64,000 bases of DNA from Alphaproteobacteria bacterium (GCA_014382345.1 JACNJX010000108.1:19627-83626); one strand, 5' to 3'. Counted from the first letter of the stretch, positions 33,084 to 42,611 are shown. The notes: generated by a model not told the origin, from the letters alone. A program made the numbers and translations.

Positions 33084-34442
33084 GTGGACATTGCTGGCCG
33101 TGTGAGATTGTCCGATGGGAAGGTTATGGCCCCGGCCTTGGCTTCGGCTGTGGGCGCTTTGCTCCTGCTTGGCATTTCGGCGTTAGGGACTGGGCCGGCG
33201 CTGTTTGCCGCCGAGGTTGGCTGCGAAACCCTGATGGAATGGATCGCCAAATCAGGTGAAATTCCGAAAATTTCCATCAACCCGGCGGACGAAACGGTCA
33301 AGATCATCACCTCCAGGGGGACATGTTCGGAACCCATCGAAACCTGGGCGGGCAGGGATCCCGGTTCCCCCGCCAGCGCTAAAAAATCCAAATCAAAATC
33401 CCAGCCTGAACCGGAACCGAAACCGAAAGCGGTGACCGCGCCTCCGTTGGCGGAACAACCCTTCGGGGAATTAAAGGCAAGGGAGAAAACATTTACCCCG
33501 GAAGAGCCCAAGCCGTCGAAACCGGTAACGCTCTCGGTCCCGGCTCCCGTGAGCGCGCCCAAACCCGTGTTCAAACCCGCGGACCCGCAGGCGGCCTGTG
33601 ATTACCGTTTGGGCGAAATCTGGGAATCCCAGACCATTAAAATCGAAGGCATCGAGCACTGGCTGGCGCGCGCCTTTACCATGGACATGGACGGCAATCT
33701 TGAGGTCGATAACGTCAGCTTTACCTTCGTCGCCAAGGACACTTCGGAAAAAATCGTGCATTATTTTGGTGCCCTTGGGGAAGTCTCGGGCCGGGTGTAT
33801 CCGGCCCTGACCCTGCCGGACGAAAGCCTGATCCGGCGCTTGTGTTTCGGCGACCTGAAATACCCGAAGCCGGAATTCTTCGCCAGCAAGAAGCTGGGCC
33901 CCTCCTTGATAGACGTCGATAAACCCGACCTTGCCGCCGAGATGGAAGCCAGGGAAAAAGGGGTCGTCTACAAGCCGAAAAGCAAAAAAAAGACGCCGCC
34001 TAAACGCGAAGAGCCTACGCCCTGGTGGATGTGGACAGCTTACGGCGCGGGCGGGCTTGTCGTGGCAGGTGCTGGTTTCTTCTTCCTCCGCAGCAGAAAG
34101 AAAAAGAAGAAAAAGTCGGGCGACGGTGAAGAGGGCGAAGACGAGGAAGAAGAAGACGCCGAAGATAAAGACACGGAGGACGAAGACGAAGAGGGCGGTA
34201 AAAAACCGAAAAAAGGCTTCGGCGGTTTTTACCGGCGCCTGTTGAGCAAAATCAAAAAGCCCGAAAAGAAATCGGACGGCGAAGACGACGAGGAGGAAGA
34301 AGAGAAAAAAGATGACGAAGAAGGAGACGGGGAAGAAGAAGAGGCGAAGAAGAAAGGCTTAAGCGGCCTGCTCGCCCGGTTCAAAAAGAAGAAATCGAAA
34401 AAGTCCGAAGACGAAAAGGACGAGGAAGACGGAAAGGACTAA
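33084..34442 (+). CDS. Exported membrane protein with alternating acidic and basic tail
   Basis: 452-residue protein, not recognised. GTG at 33084 follows AGGAGGG by six bases. A signal or anchor segment (about residues 15-42) leads to a domain with C47 and C80, a Pro/Lys/Glu linker, a globular domain (about 165-280) and a membrane helix (TAYGAGGLVVAGAGFFFL, near 315-335). The last 115 residues alternate runs of Lys with runs of Glu and Asp, broken by three short motifs GFGGFYRRLLSKIKK, GLSGLLARFKKKK and the like that could be amphipathic helices. The gene directly follows the pseudo-protease gene, so the two probably work together at the envelope. Confidence 0.75.
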   Translation: MDIAGRVRLSDGKVMAPALASAVGALLLLGISALGTGPALFAAEVGCETLMEWIAKSGEIPKISINPADETVKIITSRGTCSEPIETWAGRDPGSPASAKKSKSKSQPEPEPKPKAVTAPPLAEQPFGELKAREKTFTPEEPKPSKPVTLSVPAPVSAPKPVFKPADPQAACDYRLGEIWESQTIKIEGIEHWLARAFTMDMDGNLEVDNVSFTFVAKDTSEKIVHYFGALGEVSGRVYPALTLPDESLIRRLCFGDLKYPKPEFFASKKLGPSLIDVDKPDLAAEMEAREKGVVYKPKSKKKTPPKREEPTPWWMWTAYGAGGLVVAGAGFFFLRSRKKKKKKSGDGEEGEDEEEEDAEDKDTEDEDEEGGKKPKKGFGGFYRRLLSKIKKPEKKSDGEDDEEEEEKKDDEEGDGEEEEAKKKGLSGLLARFKKKKSKKSEDEKDEEDGKD

Positions 34443-34456
34443 CCCCGGCGGCGGGG
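34443..34456. terminator. Hairpin filling the gap between convergent genes
   Basis: CCCCG-GCGG-CGGGG occupies exactly the 14 bases between the stop codons of the two convergent genes. A five-pair GC stem with a four-base loop and no U-tract, so at most a weak two-way terminator. Confidence 0.3.
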
Positions 34457-35152
34457 CTAGCCTTCTTTGCACATCGTCAATTCCACCGTGTGCGCGCCGA
34501 AGCCTTGGGCCACCTTGCGCGTGTTCTCGCTGCTTGAGCCGGAAAAATAATCGAACCGGCGCAACACGCCGATATCGGAAAATCCAGCTCCCTCGAACAG
34601 CCGGATATAGCTGTCTTCCAGCGACGCGCCGACCACGCATTCGGCCCACAGGTCGGGGTTGTTGCGGCTTTCATCCGAAATCGGGCTGTCGATGACGATA
34701 TCGGCCAGTTGCACCCTCCCACCCGGTTTCAGAACCCGGAAAATCTCGGCGAACGCGCGCGGCTTGTCGGGCACCAGGTTGAGCACACCGTTGGACGTGA
34801 CCACGTCAATGCTGGCGTCGGGCAGGGGTATTTCCTCGGCGTTGCCTTCCACGGGCTCGACGTTGCTGGCTCCCATGCGCTCGACATTGGCGGCCAGCTT
34901 GTCCAGCATGGCATGCGTCATATCCAGGCCATACACCTTGCCGGTGGCCCCGGCGACACCGCTGGCGATCAGGCTGTCGGTGCCGGAACCGGAGCCGACG
35001 TCCAACACTACCGATCCTTCGCCGATAAATCCGCCGGCGTGCGGATAGCCGACACCGGCGAATGATTCCACCGCCTGTTCGGGAATAGCGTCGATCTGGT
35101 TGGAGGGGTAGCCGTCGGTGTGGGAACAGTTAATTAAAATCTTGTCTGACAT
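34457..35152 (-). CDS. ArsM-like SAM-dependent methyltransferase
   Basis: 231-residue class I methyltransferase. SAM motif I is VLDVGSGSGTD, motif II VYGLDMTHAML, and the later VLKPGGRVQLADIV. The segment AECVVGASLEDSYIRLFEGAGF and a final MCKEG resemble arsenite methyltransferases, where cysteines in those places bind As(III). The N-terminal cysteine is in LINCSH rather than the usual place, so arsenite as substrate is only likely. No arsR or other ars gene lies nearby. It is divergent from the SelA-like gene, sharing a 157-base upstream region. Confidence 0.75.
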   Translation of the reverse strand: MSDKILINCSHTDGYPSNQIDAIPEQAVESFAGVGYPHAGGFIGEGSVVLDVGSGSGTDSLIASGVAGATGKVYGLDMTHAMLDKLAANVERMGASNVEPVEGNAEEIPLPDASIDVVTSNGVLNLVPDKPRAFAEIFRVLKPGGRVQLADIVIDSPISDESRNNPDLWAECVVGASLEDSYIRLFEGAGFSDIGVLRRFDYFSGSSSENTRKVAQGFGAHTVELTMCKEG

Positions 35153-35283
35153 GGAACTTCTCCTGTTTGGGTTTGTATTCGGTTTCGGTTTTGGACCCGC
35201 ACCTGCGGGGTGTTACAGGCCTAGACGCGGGCGGGATAAAAAAGTTCCCGAAAAAATGAAAAAAAATTCCTGATTGTCACAAA

Positions 35284-35309
35284 GGCGGAAATGTTGGTTA
35301 ATTTCCGCC
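35284..35309 (+). promoter_or_regulatory. Inverted repeat abutting the start of the SelA-like gene
   Basis: GGCGGAAAT and ATTTCCGCC are perfect 9-bp arms separated by eight bases, and the second arm touches the ATG at 35310. In RNA it would fold into a stem right at the start codon, and there is no other Shine-Dalgarno site close by. It may be an operator or a translation-control hairpin. Confidence 0.45.
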
Positions 35310-36593
35310 ATGACCCAGTCCATACAAAAAGACCGTTTCGGTAACGCCTTCGCGCCCGGCCTGCCCTATGCCCATGGCCGGGTTATCCGGGACAGCCGCG
35401 ACGACCACACCAAGCTGCACCACGCTTGGCGGCACATCGAACGCCGCACCCGGGACCTGGGCCCGGACGCCGTCTACAACCTTTCGGGGCTGGAACGGGG
35501 CTACGAGCTTCCGGAAAATGCGGCCGGGCCGATGACGGTGATGGACGATGAACTAGCCCCGGCGCTGTTGTGGGATCGGCTTAAAAGTCTGGCGCTGGAC
35601 CATCTCGGCGGCGATGCGGCTGTGCATGACATAATGCCCATGAACCGCCAGACGGCGGCGGTGATGACGGCGATGCGGGTGCTGACGGAACCGGGGGCAT
35701 CCGTGGTCGGAGTTTCCGTCACCGGCAGCCACCCCTGCGTCGTGCGCGGTGCGGCCTATGCGGGGAGCAACTTTGTCGACACCCTGACCATCGGCGATTT
35801 CGAACGCGCGCTGAAAGACACTGAAAACGTTCAGGTGGTGGCGCTGACGCGCCTGGCGGTCAGCTACGAAATTCTCGGCCTCAAGGATATCGAACGCATC
35901 GTGCGCCTCGCCCATGACGCCGGGGCGAAAGTGCTGGTCGATGATGCCGGTGGCGCGCGCGTCGGGCCGGCGGTGTTCGATCAGCCGAAAACCCTGGAAC
36001 TGGGCGTTGATGTCGGCTCCACCGGGCTCGACAAATACGGCACCGTCGGCCCTCGCATCGGGCTTCTGGGCGGCACCCGCGCCATCGTCGAAAAAATCCG
36101 CGCCGTGGCGTTCGAGATCGGGGCCGAAGCCCGGCCTATGATCTATCCCGGCATTGTCCATTCGCTGGAACAATACGACCCGGCCCGCGTACGGGTTCTG
36201 GTCGATGCTGCCAAGCAGATCACCGGCGCGTTGAAAGAGCGCCTGGGCAACCGGGTTTCGGAAACGCCGGTGATCGGCAAGCTGGATGGTGAGGATATTC
36301 TGGAAATCGCCATGCAGCGGGGAGGCCTCAGCGAGCCGCCCGTGGTGCCGATCGAAGCGCTGGCCGGCCTGGCCATGCTGTTGTTGCGCGACCACGGAAT
36401 CATGACCGTGCATTTCGCAGGCCTGCCGCCGGGCACCTCGGCGCTGTTGATCAAGTTCATTCCACCGGAAACCCTGGACCGTTTCGGCGGCGCGGACAAA
36501 TTCGCCGACGCCGTCGATACCTCGTTGGACCGTCTGGCCGACATCATCGGTGACGAGGCATCGTTGCGGGAGTTGTTGTACGGCGACCCCTGA
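35310..36593 (+). CDS. SelA-like PLP-dependent enzyme
   Basis: 427-residue fold-type I PLP enzyme resembling L-seryl-tRNA(Sec) selenium transferase and its non-selenium relatives. The PLP region reads VLVDDAGGARVG (Asp) and VGSTGLDKYGTVGPRIGLLGG, with the Schiff-base lysine in LDKYG. No selB, selD or tRNA-Sec lies near, and SelA itself is longer, so it more probably acts on a small amino acid or sugar acid. ATG at 35310 touches an inverted repeat; an in-frame TTG at 35274 is the alternative. Function unresolved. Confidence 0.7.
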   Translation: MTQSIQKDRFGNAFAPGLPYAHGRVIRDSRDDHTKLHHAWRHIERRTRDLGPDAVYNLSGLERGYELPENAAGPMTVMDDELAPALLWDRLKSLALDHLGGDAAVHDIMPMNRQTAAVMTAMRVLTEPGASVVGVSVTGSHPCVVRGAAYAGSNFVDTLTIGDFERALKDTENVQVVALTRLAVSYEILGLKDIERIVRLAHDAGAKVLVDDAGGARVGPAVFDQPKTLELGVDVGSTGLDKYGTVGPRIGLLGGTRAIVEKIRAVAFEIGAEARPMIYPGIVHSLEQYDPARVRVLVDAAKQITGALKERLGNRVSETPVIGKLDGEDILEIAMQRGGLSEPPVVPIEALAGLAMLLLRDHGIMTVHFAGLPPGTSALLIKFIPPETLDRFGGADKFADAVDTSLDRLADIIGDEASLRELLYGDP

Positions 36594-36718
36594 GCCGGAC
36601 GCCAACGGGGTTTGACAAAATGCAAGGACGTTGGCCCGCCGGACGCGATACCATGCCGGACGCGATACGATATAAGGGTGAACGACGGGATTTGAGCTAG
36701 GGGGCAGGAGGCAAACCC

Positions 36719-37342
36719 ATGACCGCGCCGAAACCGATTGCGGCGCTTCTGAAGAAAATTCAGGAGTTGGAAAACGAAATCGACCTGGACTTCGAAAGCC
36801 AGCGAAAGACGTTCCGATACACTATCGAAAACCGGCGTGCCCGGTTCGAGGAATCGGTCCGCCGTCACCACAAGACGCTGCGCACCGGCCTGATTCGCTT
36901 CCTGGTTCAGTCCGGCGCTCCGGCCATTTTGGCCGCGCCCCTGGTGTACGCCCTGATTGTGCCGCTGGTGATGGTGGATATCTCCGTCACCCTGTTTCAG
37001 GCTATTTGCTTCCCGATTTATGGAATCCGCAAAGTGCCGCGCGGCGATTTCATCGTCGTCGACCGCCACCAACTCGCCTACCTGAACCCGTTGGAAAAAC
37101 TAAACTGCGCCTATTGCGGTTATGCCAACGGCCTGCTGGCCTATGCCCGTGAAATCGCCGGGCGCTCCGAGGCACACTGGTGCCCGATCAAGCATCTGCG
37201 TAAAACCAAGGGCCAGCACCGGCGTTATTACGACTTCGCCGAATTCGGCAACGGCGAGGGGTTTCGTGAACTGGAACGGAACAACATGATCCGCGCGGCC
37301 GAGGCGCACAATAAACTGTGGACGGATAACGGCGAAAAATAA
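36719..37342 (+). CDS. Conserved hypothetical membrane protein with CxxC
   Basis: 207-residue protein of a conserved family without known function as far as I recall. It has a charged, probably coiled N-terminus (residues 8-60), one or two membrane helices (about 65-105), then a cytosolic part with CAYCGYANGLLAYAREI and WCPIKH that may bind a metal or act as a redox site. The 125 bases upstream carry TTGACA at 36612 without a matching -10, and a short direct repeat CCGGACGCGATAC. GGGGCAGGAGG is the ribosome site. Ends seven bases before the convergent glnS stop. Confidence 0.75.
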   Translation: MTAPKPIAALLKKIQELENEIDLDFESQRKTFRYTIENRRARFEESVRRHHKTLRTGLIRFLVQSGAPAILAAPLVYALIVPLVMVDISVTLFQAICFPIYGIRKVPRGDFIVVDRHQLAYLNPLEKLNCAYCGYANGLLAYAREIAGRSEAHWCPIKHLRKTKGQHRRYYDFAEFGNGEGFRELERNNMIRAAEAHNKLWTDNGEK

Positions 37343-37349
37343 GGAGCCG

Positions 37350-39059
37350 TCAGTCCTTTTTCTGGGTCTTGGCCCAGGAATCCCGCAAACCCACTGTGCG
37401 GTTGAACACCGGGGCGTCGGCGCTTGAGTCTGTATCGAGGCAGAAGTAGCCCTGGCGTTCGAACTGCACGTTATCACCCAAACCCAGGTCAGCCAAAGAC
37501 GGCTCCAGCTTGCAGCCCTTGAGCACGCTAAGGGAGTCCGGGTTGATGTCGTCGAGAAAATCCGTGCCGCCGCTTCCCGGCTCAGACTCGTTGAACAGAT
37601 GTTCGTAGAGCCGAACCTCCGCCGTCAGCGCTTGCGGAGCGGATACCCAGTGAATGGTGCCTTTGACCTTGCGCCCGTCGGGCGCGTTGCCGCCGCGGGT
37701 TTCGGGGTCATAGGTGCAGTGCAGTTCGGTGACGGTGCCGTCCGCATCCTTGATGACGTCGGTGCAGATAATGAAATAGGCGAAGCGAAGGCGGACCTCG
37801 CGTCCCGGCCCAAGGCGGAAGAACTTTTTCGGCGGCTCTTCCATGAAATCGCTGCGTTCGATGTAAATCTCGCGGGAGAACGGAACCTTGCGCGTGCCCT
37901 GGGTTTCGTCCCCCGGATGGTTGGCGGCATCCAGCTCCTCGCTTTCGCCCTCCGGGTAGTTCTCGATCACCACTTTCAGGGGATCGAGCACGCCCAGGCG
38001 CCTGGGCGCCTCTGCGTTGAGAATGTCCCGCGTGCAATGATCCAGATACGCGGTTTCCGCCGTGCTGGCCGCCTTGGTGACGCCGATGCGGTTGCAAAAA
38101 TCGCGGATCGCCGCCGCCGGAACGCCGCGCCGCCGAAGCCCCGAAATGGTCGGCATGCGGGGATCATTCCAGCCTTGAACGTGGTTTTCAGTGACCAGTT
38201 GCGTGAGGCGGCGTTTCGACAGCACCGTGTTGGTCAGGTTGAGGCGCGCGAATTCGTACTGATGCGGCGTCGCCGGCACCGGCAGGTTCTCGATCAGCCA
38301 GTCGTACAGCGGGCGGTGATCCTCGAACTCCAGCGTGCACAACGAATGGGTAATGCCTTCGATGGCGTCCGATTGGCCGTGCGCAAAATCGTAGGTCGGA
38401 TAGATGCTCCAGGCGTTTCCCGTGCGCGGGTGGTCGGCGTGCAAAATCCGGTACAGCACCGGGTCGCGCATATTGATGTTGCCTGCCGCCATGTCGATCT
38501 TCGCGCGCAGCACCCGTTCGCCGTCGGCGAACTCACCCGCCCGCATGCGCCGGAACAGATCCAGGTTTTCGTCGACGCCCCGATCGCGGAACGGACTGGG
38601 CCGCCCCGGTTCGGTCAGGGTGCCCCGGTATTCGCGGATGTCGTCGGCCGTGAGGTCGTCCACATAAGCCTTTTCGTTTTTGATCAGGTGTTCTGCCCAC
38701 TGATAAAGGGTTTCGAAGTTATCGGACGCGAAATACAAGTGTTCGCCCCAGTCGAAGCCGAGCCAGCGGACGTCTTCCTCGATGGCCTTGATGAACTCCA
38801 TTTCTTCTTTGACCGGATTGGTGTCGTCGAAACGCAGATGGCAACGCCCGTTGAAATCGGCGGCGATGCCGAAATTGAGGACGATGGACTTGGCGTGGCC
38901 CAGATGCAGATATCCATTGGGTTCGGGCGGAAAGCGGGTGACGATGCCTCTGGTTTTCTCCCCGACTCGGCCTGCGGCGATGTCGCCCGCGACGATATCG
39001 CGGATGAAGTTGCCGGGGCCTTCGTCTTCGGTTTCTGGGTTGTCGGGGGGCGTGTTCAT
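37350..39059 (-). CDS. glnS: Glutaminyl-tRNA synthetase
   Basis: 569-residue class I aminoacyl-tRNA synthetase charging tRNA-Gln directly. HIGH reads HLGH in [14 protein letters not shown] and KMSKS reads VLSKRRL. The rest, including the two C-terminal anticodon-binding barrels, is of normal length. Many alphaproteobacteria lack glnS and use GatCAB; a GlnS gene of gammaproteobacterial or eukaryote-like descent occurs in a subset. Start at 39059 ([12 protein letters not shown]). The IalB-like gene lies just upstream on the same strand, 14 bases away. Confidence 0.96.
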   Translation of the reverse strand: MNTPPDNPETEDEGPGNFIRDIVAGDIAAGRVGEKTRGIVTRFPPEPNGYLHLGHAKSIVLNFGIAADFNGRCHLRFDDTNPVKEEMEFIKAIEEDVRWLGFDWGEHLYFASDNFETLYQWAEHLIKNEKAYVDDLTADDIREYRGTLTEPGRPSPFRDRGVDENLDLFRRMRAGEFADGERVLRAKIDMAAGNINMRDPVLYRILHADHPRTGNAWSIYPTYDFAHGQSDAIEGITHSLCTLEFEDHRPLYDWLIENLPVPATPHQYEFARLNLTNTVLSKRRLTQLVTENHVQGWNDPRMPTISGLRRRGVPAAAIRDFCNRIGVTKAASTAETAYLDHCTRDILNAEAPRRLGVLDPLKVVIENYPEGESEELDAANHPGDETQGTRKVPFSREIYIERSDFMEEPPKKFFRLGPGREVRLRFAYFIICTDVIKDADGTVTELHCTYDPETRGGNAPDGRKVKGTIHWVSAPQALTAEVRLYEHLFNESEPGSGGTDFLDDINPDSLSVLKGCKLEPSLADLGLGDNVQFERQGYFCLDTDSSADAPVFNRTVGLRDSWAKTQKKD

Positions 39060-39073
39060 ACTATCGTTCCGGA

Positions 39074-39613
39074 CTATTTTGCCTTGCAGGCCTTGTTGAT
39101 CGCCTTCCAGGCGGCGGTAAACCCTTTCAGGGAATAGGTGTCGGTGGTTTTGGTGCCGCGCGAAGACGTGCCCTGAACAACCATGCCCTTGCCCCGGACC
39201 ATGGCCTTGACGATGGCGGCATCGGTTTTCCTGTCATAGGCGAAGGCGTGACCGACGTCGGTAAACAGCCGGAAGGCGTTTTCGCCGATGGTGAGGGTGA
39301 CCTCGGAGTCTTTCTTGTAGGCATATCCGGCGCGGACGCTGACGACACCGAAGGTTTTCCGTTTCGGCCGGTGGGTGACCAGGATATAGGTCTCGCCGCG
39401 TTTTTTGTATTTGCCAACGGCCTTGCTGGGTTGCGAGCCCATGTAGCAGACGGTCTCGCCGCCGTCCGTCTCCAGGTAGGCTTCCCAGTCGTCGAAGGTG
39501 CCCAGCAGCTTGGCCTCCTGTGCCGATGCCGGAGCAACCAGGAAAAACGCCAGCAGGAAAGCCGCCAACAGGAAAGGCGGGGTAAAACGGGGTATCGGCC
39601 GGGATGTGTTCAT
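39074..39613 (-). CDS. IalB-like exported protein
   Basis: 179-residue protein of the invasion-associated locus B (IalB) family. The start at 39613 gives a Sec signal ([20 protein letters not shown] ... ASAQ); a longer frame to 39712 would overlap the asparaginase start. The mature part shows the family pattern: [16 protein letters not shown], then SVRAGYAY, and [19 protein letters not shown] before [13 protein letters not shown]. Two cysteines can form a disulfide. IalB proteins are periplasmic or surface proteins in alphaproteobacteria, and their role outside Bartonella is unclear. It may be cotranscribed with glnS. Confidence 0.82.
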   Translation of the reverse strand: MNTSRPIPRFTPPFLLAAFLLAFFLVAPASAQEAKLLGTFDDWEAYLETDGGETVCYMGSQPSKAVGKYKKRGETYILVTHRPKRKTFGVVSVRAGYAYKKDSEVTLTIGENAFRLFTDVGHAFAYDRKTDAAIVKAMVRGKGMVVQGTSSRGTKTTDTYSLKGFTAAWKAINKACKAK

Positions 39614-39705
39614 GACGACATGTGTATAAAGCGGGGCGGCTCCCTTGCCAACCACTTGGGCCAACCGCCCTTGCCAACCATTTGGACGGATGGCACTGAT
39701 ACGCC

Positions 39706-40734
39706 ATGACATTGAATAATCCGTTAATCCCCCCCCTGACCGTAGAGGTCACACGCGGCGCCATGGTCGAAAGCCGCCACCGGGGCGATTGCGTCGTCAT
39801 TGACCGGACGGGCAAGGTCGTGCGGGGGTGGGGGGGTATTGATCGCCTGATCTATCCCCGTTCCGCCATCAAACCGCTACAGGCCTTGCCCCTGATCGAG
39901 ACCGGCGCGGCGGACGCCTTTGATATCAGCGAGGCCGAACTGGCGCTGGCCGCGGCCTCGCACAGTTCCACCCCCGATCACGTCAACGCCATTGCCGCCT
40001 GGCTGGAGCGCCTGGGGTTAAGCGAATCCGATCTCGAATGCGGCGGCCATGACCCCATGCACCGGGACTCGGACAAGGCCCTGATCCGCTCGGGCGTGGT
40101 TCCGGGGCCGCTTTACAACAACTGCTCGGGAAAACACGCGGGCTTCCTGAACACAGCGCGGCATATGGGCGAGGAGACGAAAGGCTATCTCGGGCCCGAT
40201 CATCCGGTGCAACAACGCCTGGCTGCGGTGATGGAAGAGATGGGCGCGACAGACCTGTCGGAAACGCCCAGGGGCGTCGACGGTTGCGGCATTCCGGTCT
40301 ACGGCATGGCGCTCCGGGCGATGGCGCTGGCGATGGCGCGCATGGCCGACCCGCAAGACCTCGAGCCCGCTCGCGCAGACGCGGCCAAACGAATCTACAA
40401 GGCGATGACCTCGCATCCGAACATGGTCGGCGGACCGGGCCGCTTCGACACCGTTGCCATGACGGCGGGGAAAGGAGCGTTTGTGGTCAAGGCCGGGGCG
40501 GAAGGGGTTTACGCCGGGATTGTGCCAGGTCTTGGTCTGGGCGTGGCGCTGAAGATTGACGACGGCACCAAACGCGCGGCGGAAGTGGCGATGGCGGGCG
40601 TGCTGGATTTGCTGGGCGTCCTCGACATTGAGGCGAAAGCGGGGATGCAGGATTTCCTGACCGCCCCGGTGCTCAACTCTGCCGGTCTCCGCGTCGGCGA
40701 CATCCGTATGGCGGACGGTTGGGCGGAAGGCTGA
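39706..40734 (+). CDS. L-asparaginase, Rhizobium etli type (asparaginase II family)
   Basis: 342-residue asparaginase of the family unrelated to the E. coli enzymes. The diagnostic motifs are present: the Ser-x-x-Lys tandem in YPRSAIKPLQALPL, the NCSGKHAGFL loop with its cysteine, and GVDGCGIPVY with the second zinc-ligand cysteine. It hydrolyses asparagine to aspartate in the cytosol. The ATG at 39706 is divergent to, and 92 bases from, the IalB-like gene. The SPOUT methyltransferase gene converges on it four bases after its stop. Confidence 0.9.
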   Translation: MTLNNPLIPPLTVEVTRGAMVESRHRGDCVVIDRTGKVVRGWGGIDRLIYPRSAIKPLQALPLIETGAADAFDISEAELALAAASHSSTPDHVNAIAAWLERLGLSESDLECGGHDPMHRDSDKALIRSGVVPGPLYNNCSGKHAGFLNTARHMGEETKGYLGPDHPVQQRLAAVMEEMGATDLSETPRGVDGCGIPVYGMALRAMALAMARMADPQDLEPARADAAKRIYKAMTSHPNMVGGPGRFDTVAMTAGKGAFVVKAGAEGVYAGIVPGLGLGVALKIDDGTKRAAEVAMAGVLDLLGVLDIEAKAGMQDFLTAPVLNSAGLRVGDIRMADGWAEG

Positions 40735-40738
40735 CGTT

Positions 40739-41308
40739 TTAATCCTCTTCCAGGATGGGCGGCGTGTCGCGGAACTTTTCCATTTTATTGCGGATTTTTT
40801 GTTCGCCGAAGACGTGTTCGGGCGGGGCTTCGGCCGGGCCGCCGGGGCTTATCGGGCGGCGCGGAAACTGGCCAAGGCTGACCACCCGGTCGTACATGAT
40901 GATGGCGCCGGCGACGCCGACGTTGACGCAGAAGCGGGTCGGAATCTTGACCACGAATTCGCATTTTTTCGTCATTTCCGGGCTTAAGCTTCCCCGCTCC
41001 GGTCCCATCACGTAGGCGGCTTGTGCGGGATGGCGGAAGCTCGGAAGCTCGACGGCGTCGTCGGTCAGCTCGACGCCGACCAGCGAGCAACCCTTCGGCA
41101 GCGTCATCGAGGCGATGTCGGGGAAGCTGTAGAACGGCACGTGCCCCGGCGCGTCCGAGGTGTCCGACTTTCCGCCCTCGCCGCGCGAATAGTTGGCGGC
41201 GACGGTGAACACGAAGCTGGCGTCGAAGGCGTGCGCTGTGCGGAACAGGCTGCCCACGTTCATGGCCTTGGAAATCCCTTCGACGCCGATGGCGAAATAA
41301 CCGCGCAT
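40739..41308 (-). CDS. SPOUT (TrmH/SpoU) RNA methyltransferase family protein
   Basis: 189-residue protein of the SpoU class. Motif 1 is NVGSLFRTAHAF (NxGsi.Rta), motif 2 AYVMGPERGSLS and motif 3 IPTRFCVNVGVAGAIIMYDR, all three lining the SAM knot; the usual IPM...SLNVS... reads PTRFCVNVGVA. A proline-rich basic tail follows. The substrate RNA (tRNA or rRNA 2'-O-ribose) is not determined. The MFS gene lies 18 bases upstream of this start in the same direction and may share its transcript. Confidence 0.88.
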   Translation of the reverse strand: MRGYFAIGVEGISKAMNVGSLFRTAHAFDASFVFTVAANYSRGEGGKSDTSDAPGHVPFYSFPDIASMTLPKGCSLVGVELTDDAVELPSFRHPAQAAYVMGPERGSLSPEMTKKCEFVVKIPTRFCVNVGVAGAIIMYDRVVSLGQFPRRPISPGGPAEAPPEHVFGEQKIRNKMEKFRDTPPILEED

Positions 41309-41326
41309 GAGTGGATCGTATCCCTG

Positions 41327-42535
41327 TCAGGTTTCCTGTTGCAGCGGCCGGATGGCGCGTTCCACGATCGGCATGTGCAGCACGGCTGCCGCCACGCCCA
41401 GAATGATCGAAGCGATCCAGACGTTGTCATAAGACCCGGTTGTGTCGAAGGCGTAGCCGCCCCACCAGACGCCGATGAAGCTGCCGAGTTGATGGGTAAA
41501 AAATACGCCGCCGAACAAGGTGCCCATGTAGCGCACCCCGAAGATCAGCGCCACCAGCCCCGATGTCAGCGGCACCGTGCCCAGCCACAACAAGCCCAGC
41601 GCGGAGGCAAAGACATAGACCGTGAATTCCGTCGGCGGTACGACCAGGAACAAGGCGATAGTGATGGAACGCAGCAGATACAGGGTTGAGAGCAGGTATT
41701 TTTTCGAATACCGCCCGCCAAGCACGCCACAGGAATAGGTGCCGATGACATTGAACAGCCCGATCAGCCCGATCGCCGTGGCGCCGACGGTTGCGGTGAA
41801 ATTGAGGTCCTGCAAAAAAGCCGGAAGGTGGACGGCGACGAAGGCCACCTGGAAGCCGCAGACAAAAAAACCGGCGGAGAGAAACCAGTAATCCTTGTGC
41901 CGGCTGGCCTCGCGGATGGCATCGCTTATGGTCTGGGTCGGATCGCCTTCGCTGGTCTCCGACGAATTGCCGGTCAAGGCGGTGGCAAGCAAAACCATGA
42001 TCGCTGACAAACCGGCGATAAAGATGAGTGCCGTGGACCAGCCGTAGGCCTCAAGAAAGCCCTGACTGATGGGCGCCATATAGAATTGCCCGAAGGACCC
42101 GCCGGCACTGGTGATGCCCAGCGCGATACTGCGTTTGGCCGGGCTTACCTTTCTGGCGACGGCGGCGAGCACGACGGAAAAGCCGGTCGCGGCCTGACCG
42201 AAGCCGATCAGTACACCTGCGCCCATATTGACCCCGAAAGCGGTTTCGGCGTTGGCCATGACGTAAAGCCCCGCCGCATAGACGGCGCCGCCAAGGGCTA
42301 TCATCCGGCCCGACCCGTACTTGTCGGCGACGGCGCCGACGAAGGGGGTGAAGATACCCCACAGCACGTTTTGCAACGCCATGGCGAAGCCGAAGGTCTG
42401 GCGTCCGAATCCCAGGTCGGCGGTCATGGCGGGCAGGAACTGCCCGAAGTTCTGGCGGATGCCCATGCCGAGGCTACCGACCATGAAGCCCGCGAAAATC
42501 ACCAACCAGACGTGGCGCTTCAGATAGTCGGTCAT
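41327..42535 (-). CDS. MFS transporter
   Basis: 402-residue major facilitator permease with twelve predicted membrane helices; MVGSLGMGIRQNFGQF near the start and PFVGAVADKYGSGRM (the loop 2-3 signature G-x-x-x-D-x-x-G-x-R) mark the family. It resembles oxalate/formate antiporter-like members of uncertain substrate. Start ATG at 42535; no substrate-linked enzyme gene is adjacent. Reads in the same direction as the SPOUT methyltransferase gene downstream. Confidence 0.9.
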   Translation of the reverse strand: MTDYLKRHVWLVIFAGFMVGSLGMGIRQNFGQFLPAMTADLGFGRQTFGFAMALQNVLWGIFTPFVGAVADKYGSGRMIALGGAVYAAGLYVMANAETAFGVNMGAGVLIGFGQAATGFSVVLAAVARKVSPAKRSIALGITSAGGSFGQFYMAPISQGFLEAYGWSTALIFIAGLSAIMVLLATALTGNSSETSEGDPTQTISDAIREASRHKDYWFLSAGFFVCGFQVAFVAVHLPAFLQDLNFTATVGATAIGLIGLFNVIGTYSCGVLGGRYSKKYLLSTLYLLRSITIALFLVVPPTEFTVYVFASALGLLWLGTVPLTSGLVALIFGVRYMGTLFGGVFFTHQLGSFIGVWWGGYAFDTTGSYDNVWIASIILGVAAAVLHMPIVERAIRPLQQET

Positions 42536-42611
42536 TCTTTGTCAGGCCCATTCAGGAATCAGGGCGAACACCGAATCCATGCCGCCGGATGCCTTTTGTA
42601 TATAGGGCGCG

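Noticed and set aside
36612..36617. Perfect TTGACA before the gene at 36719
   Set aside because: No -10 hexamer stands 16-18 bases downstream, so it is not reported as a promoter.
37599..39137. 512-codon plus-strand ORF opposite glnS
   Set aside because: It mirrors glnS codon structure and has no recognisable domains. High GC content makes such long shadows common.
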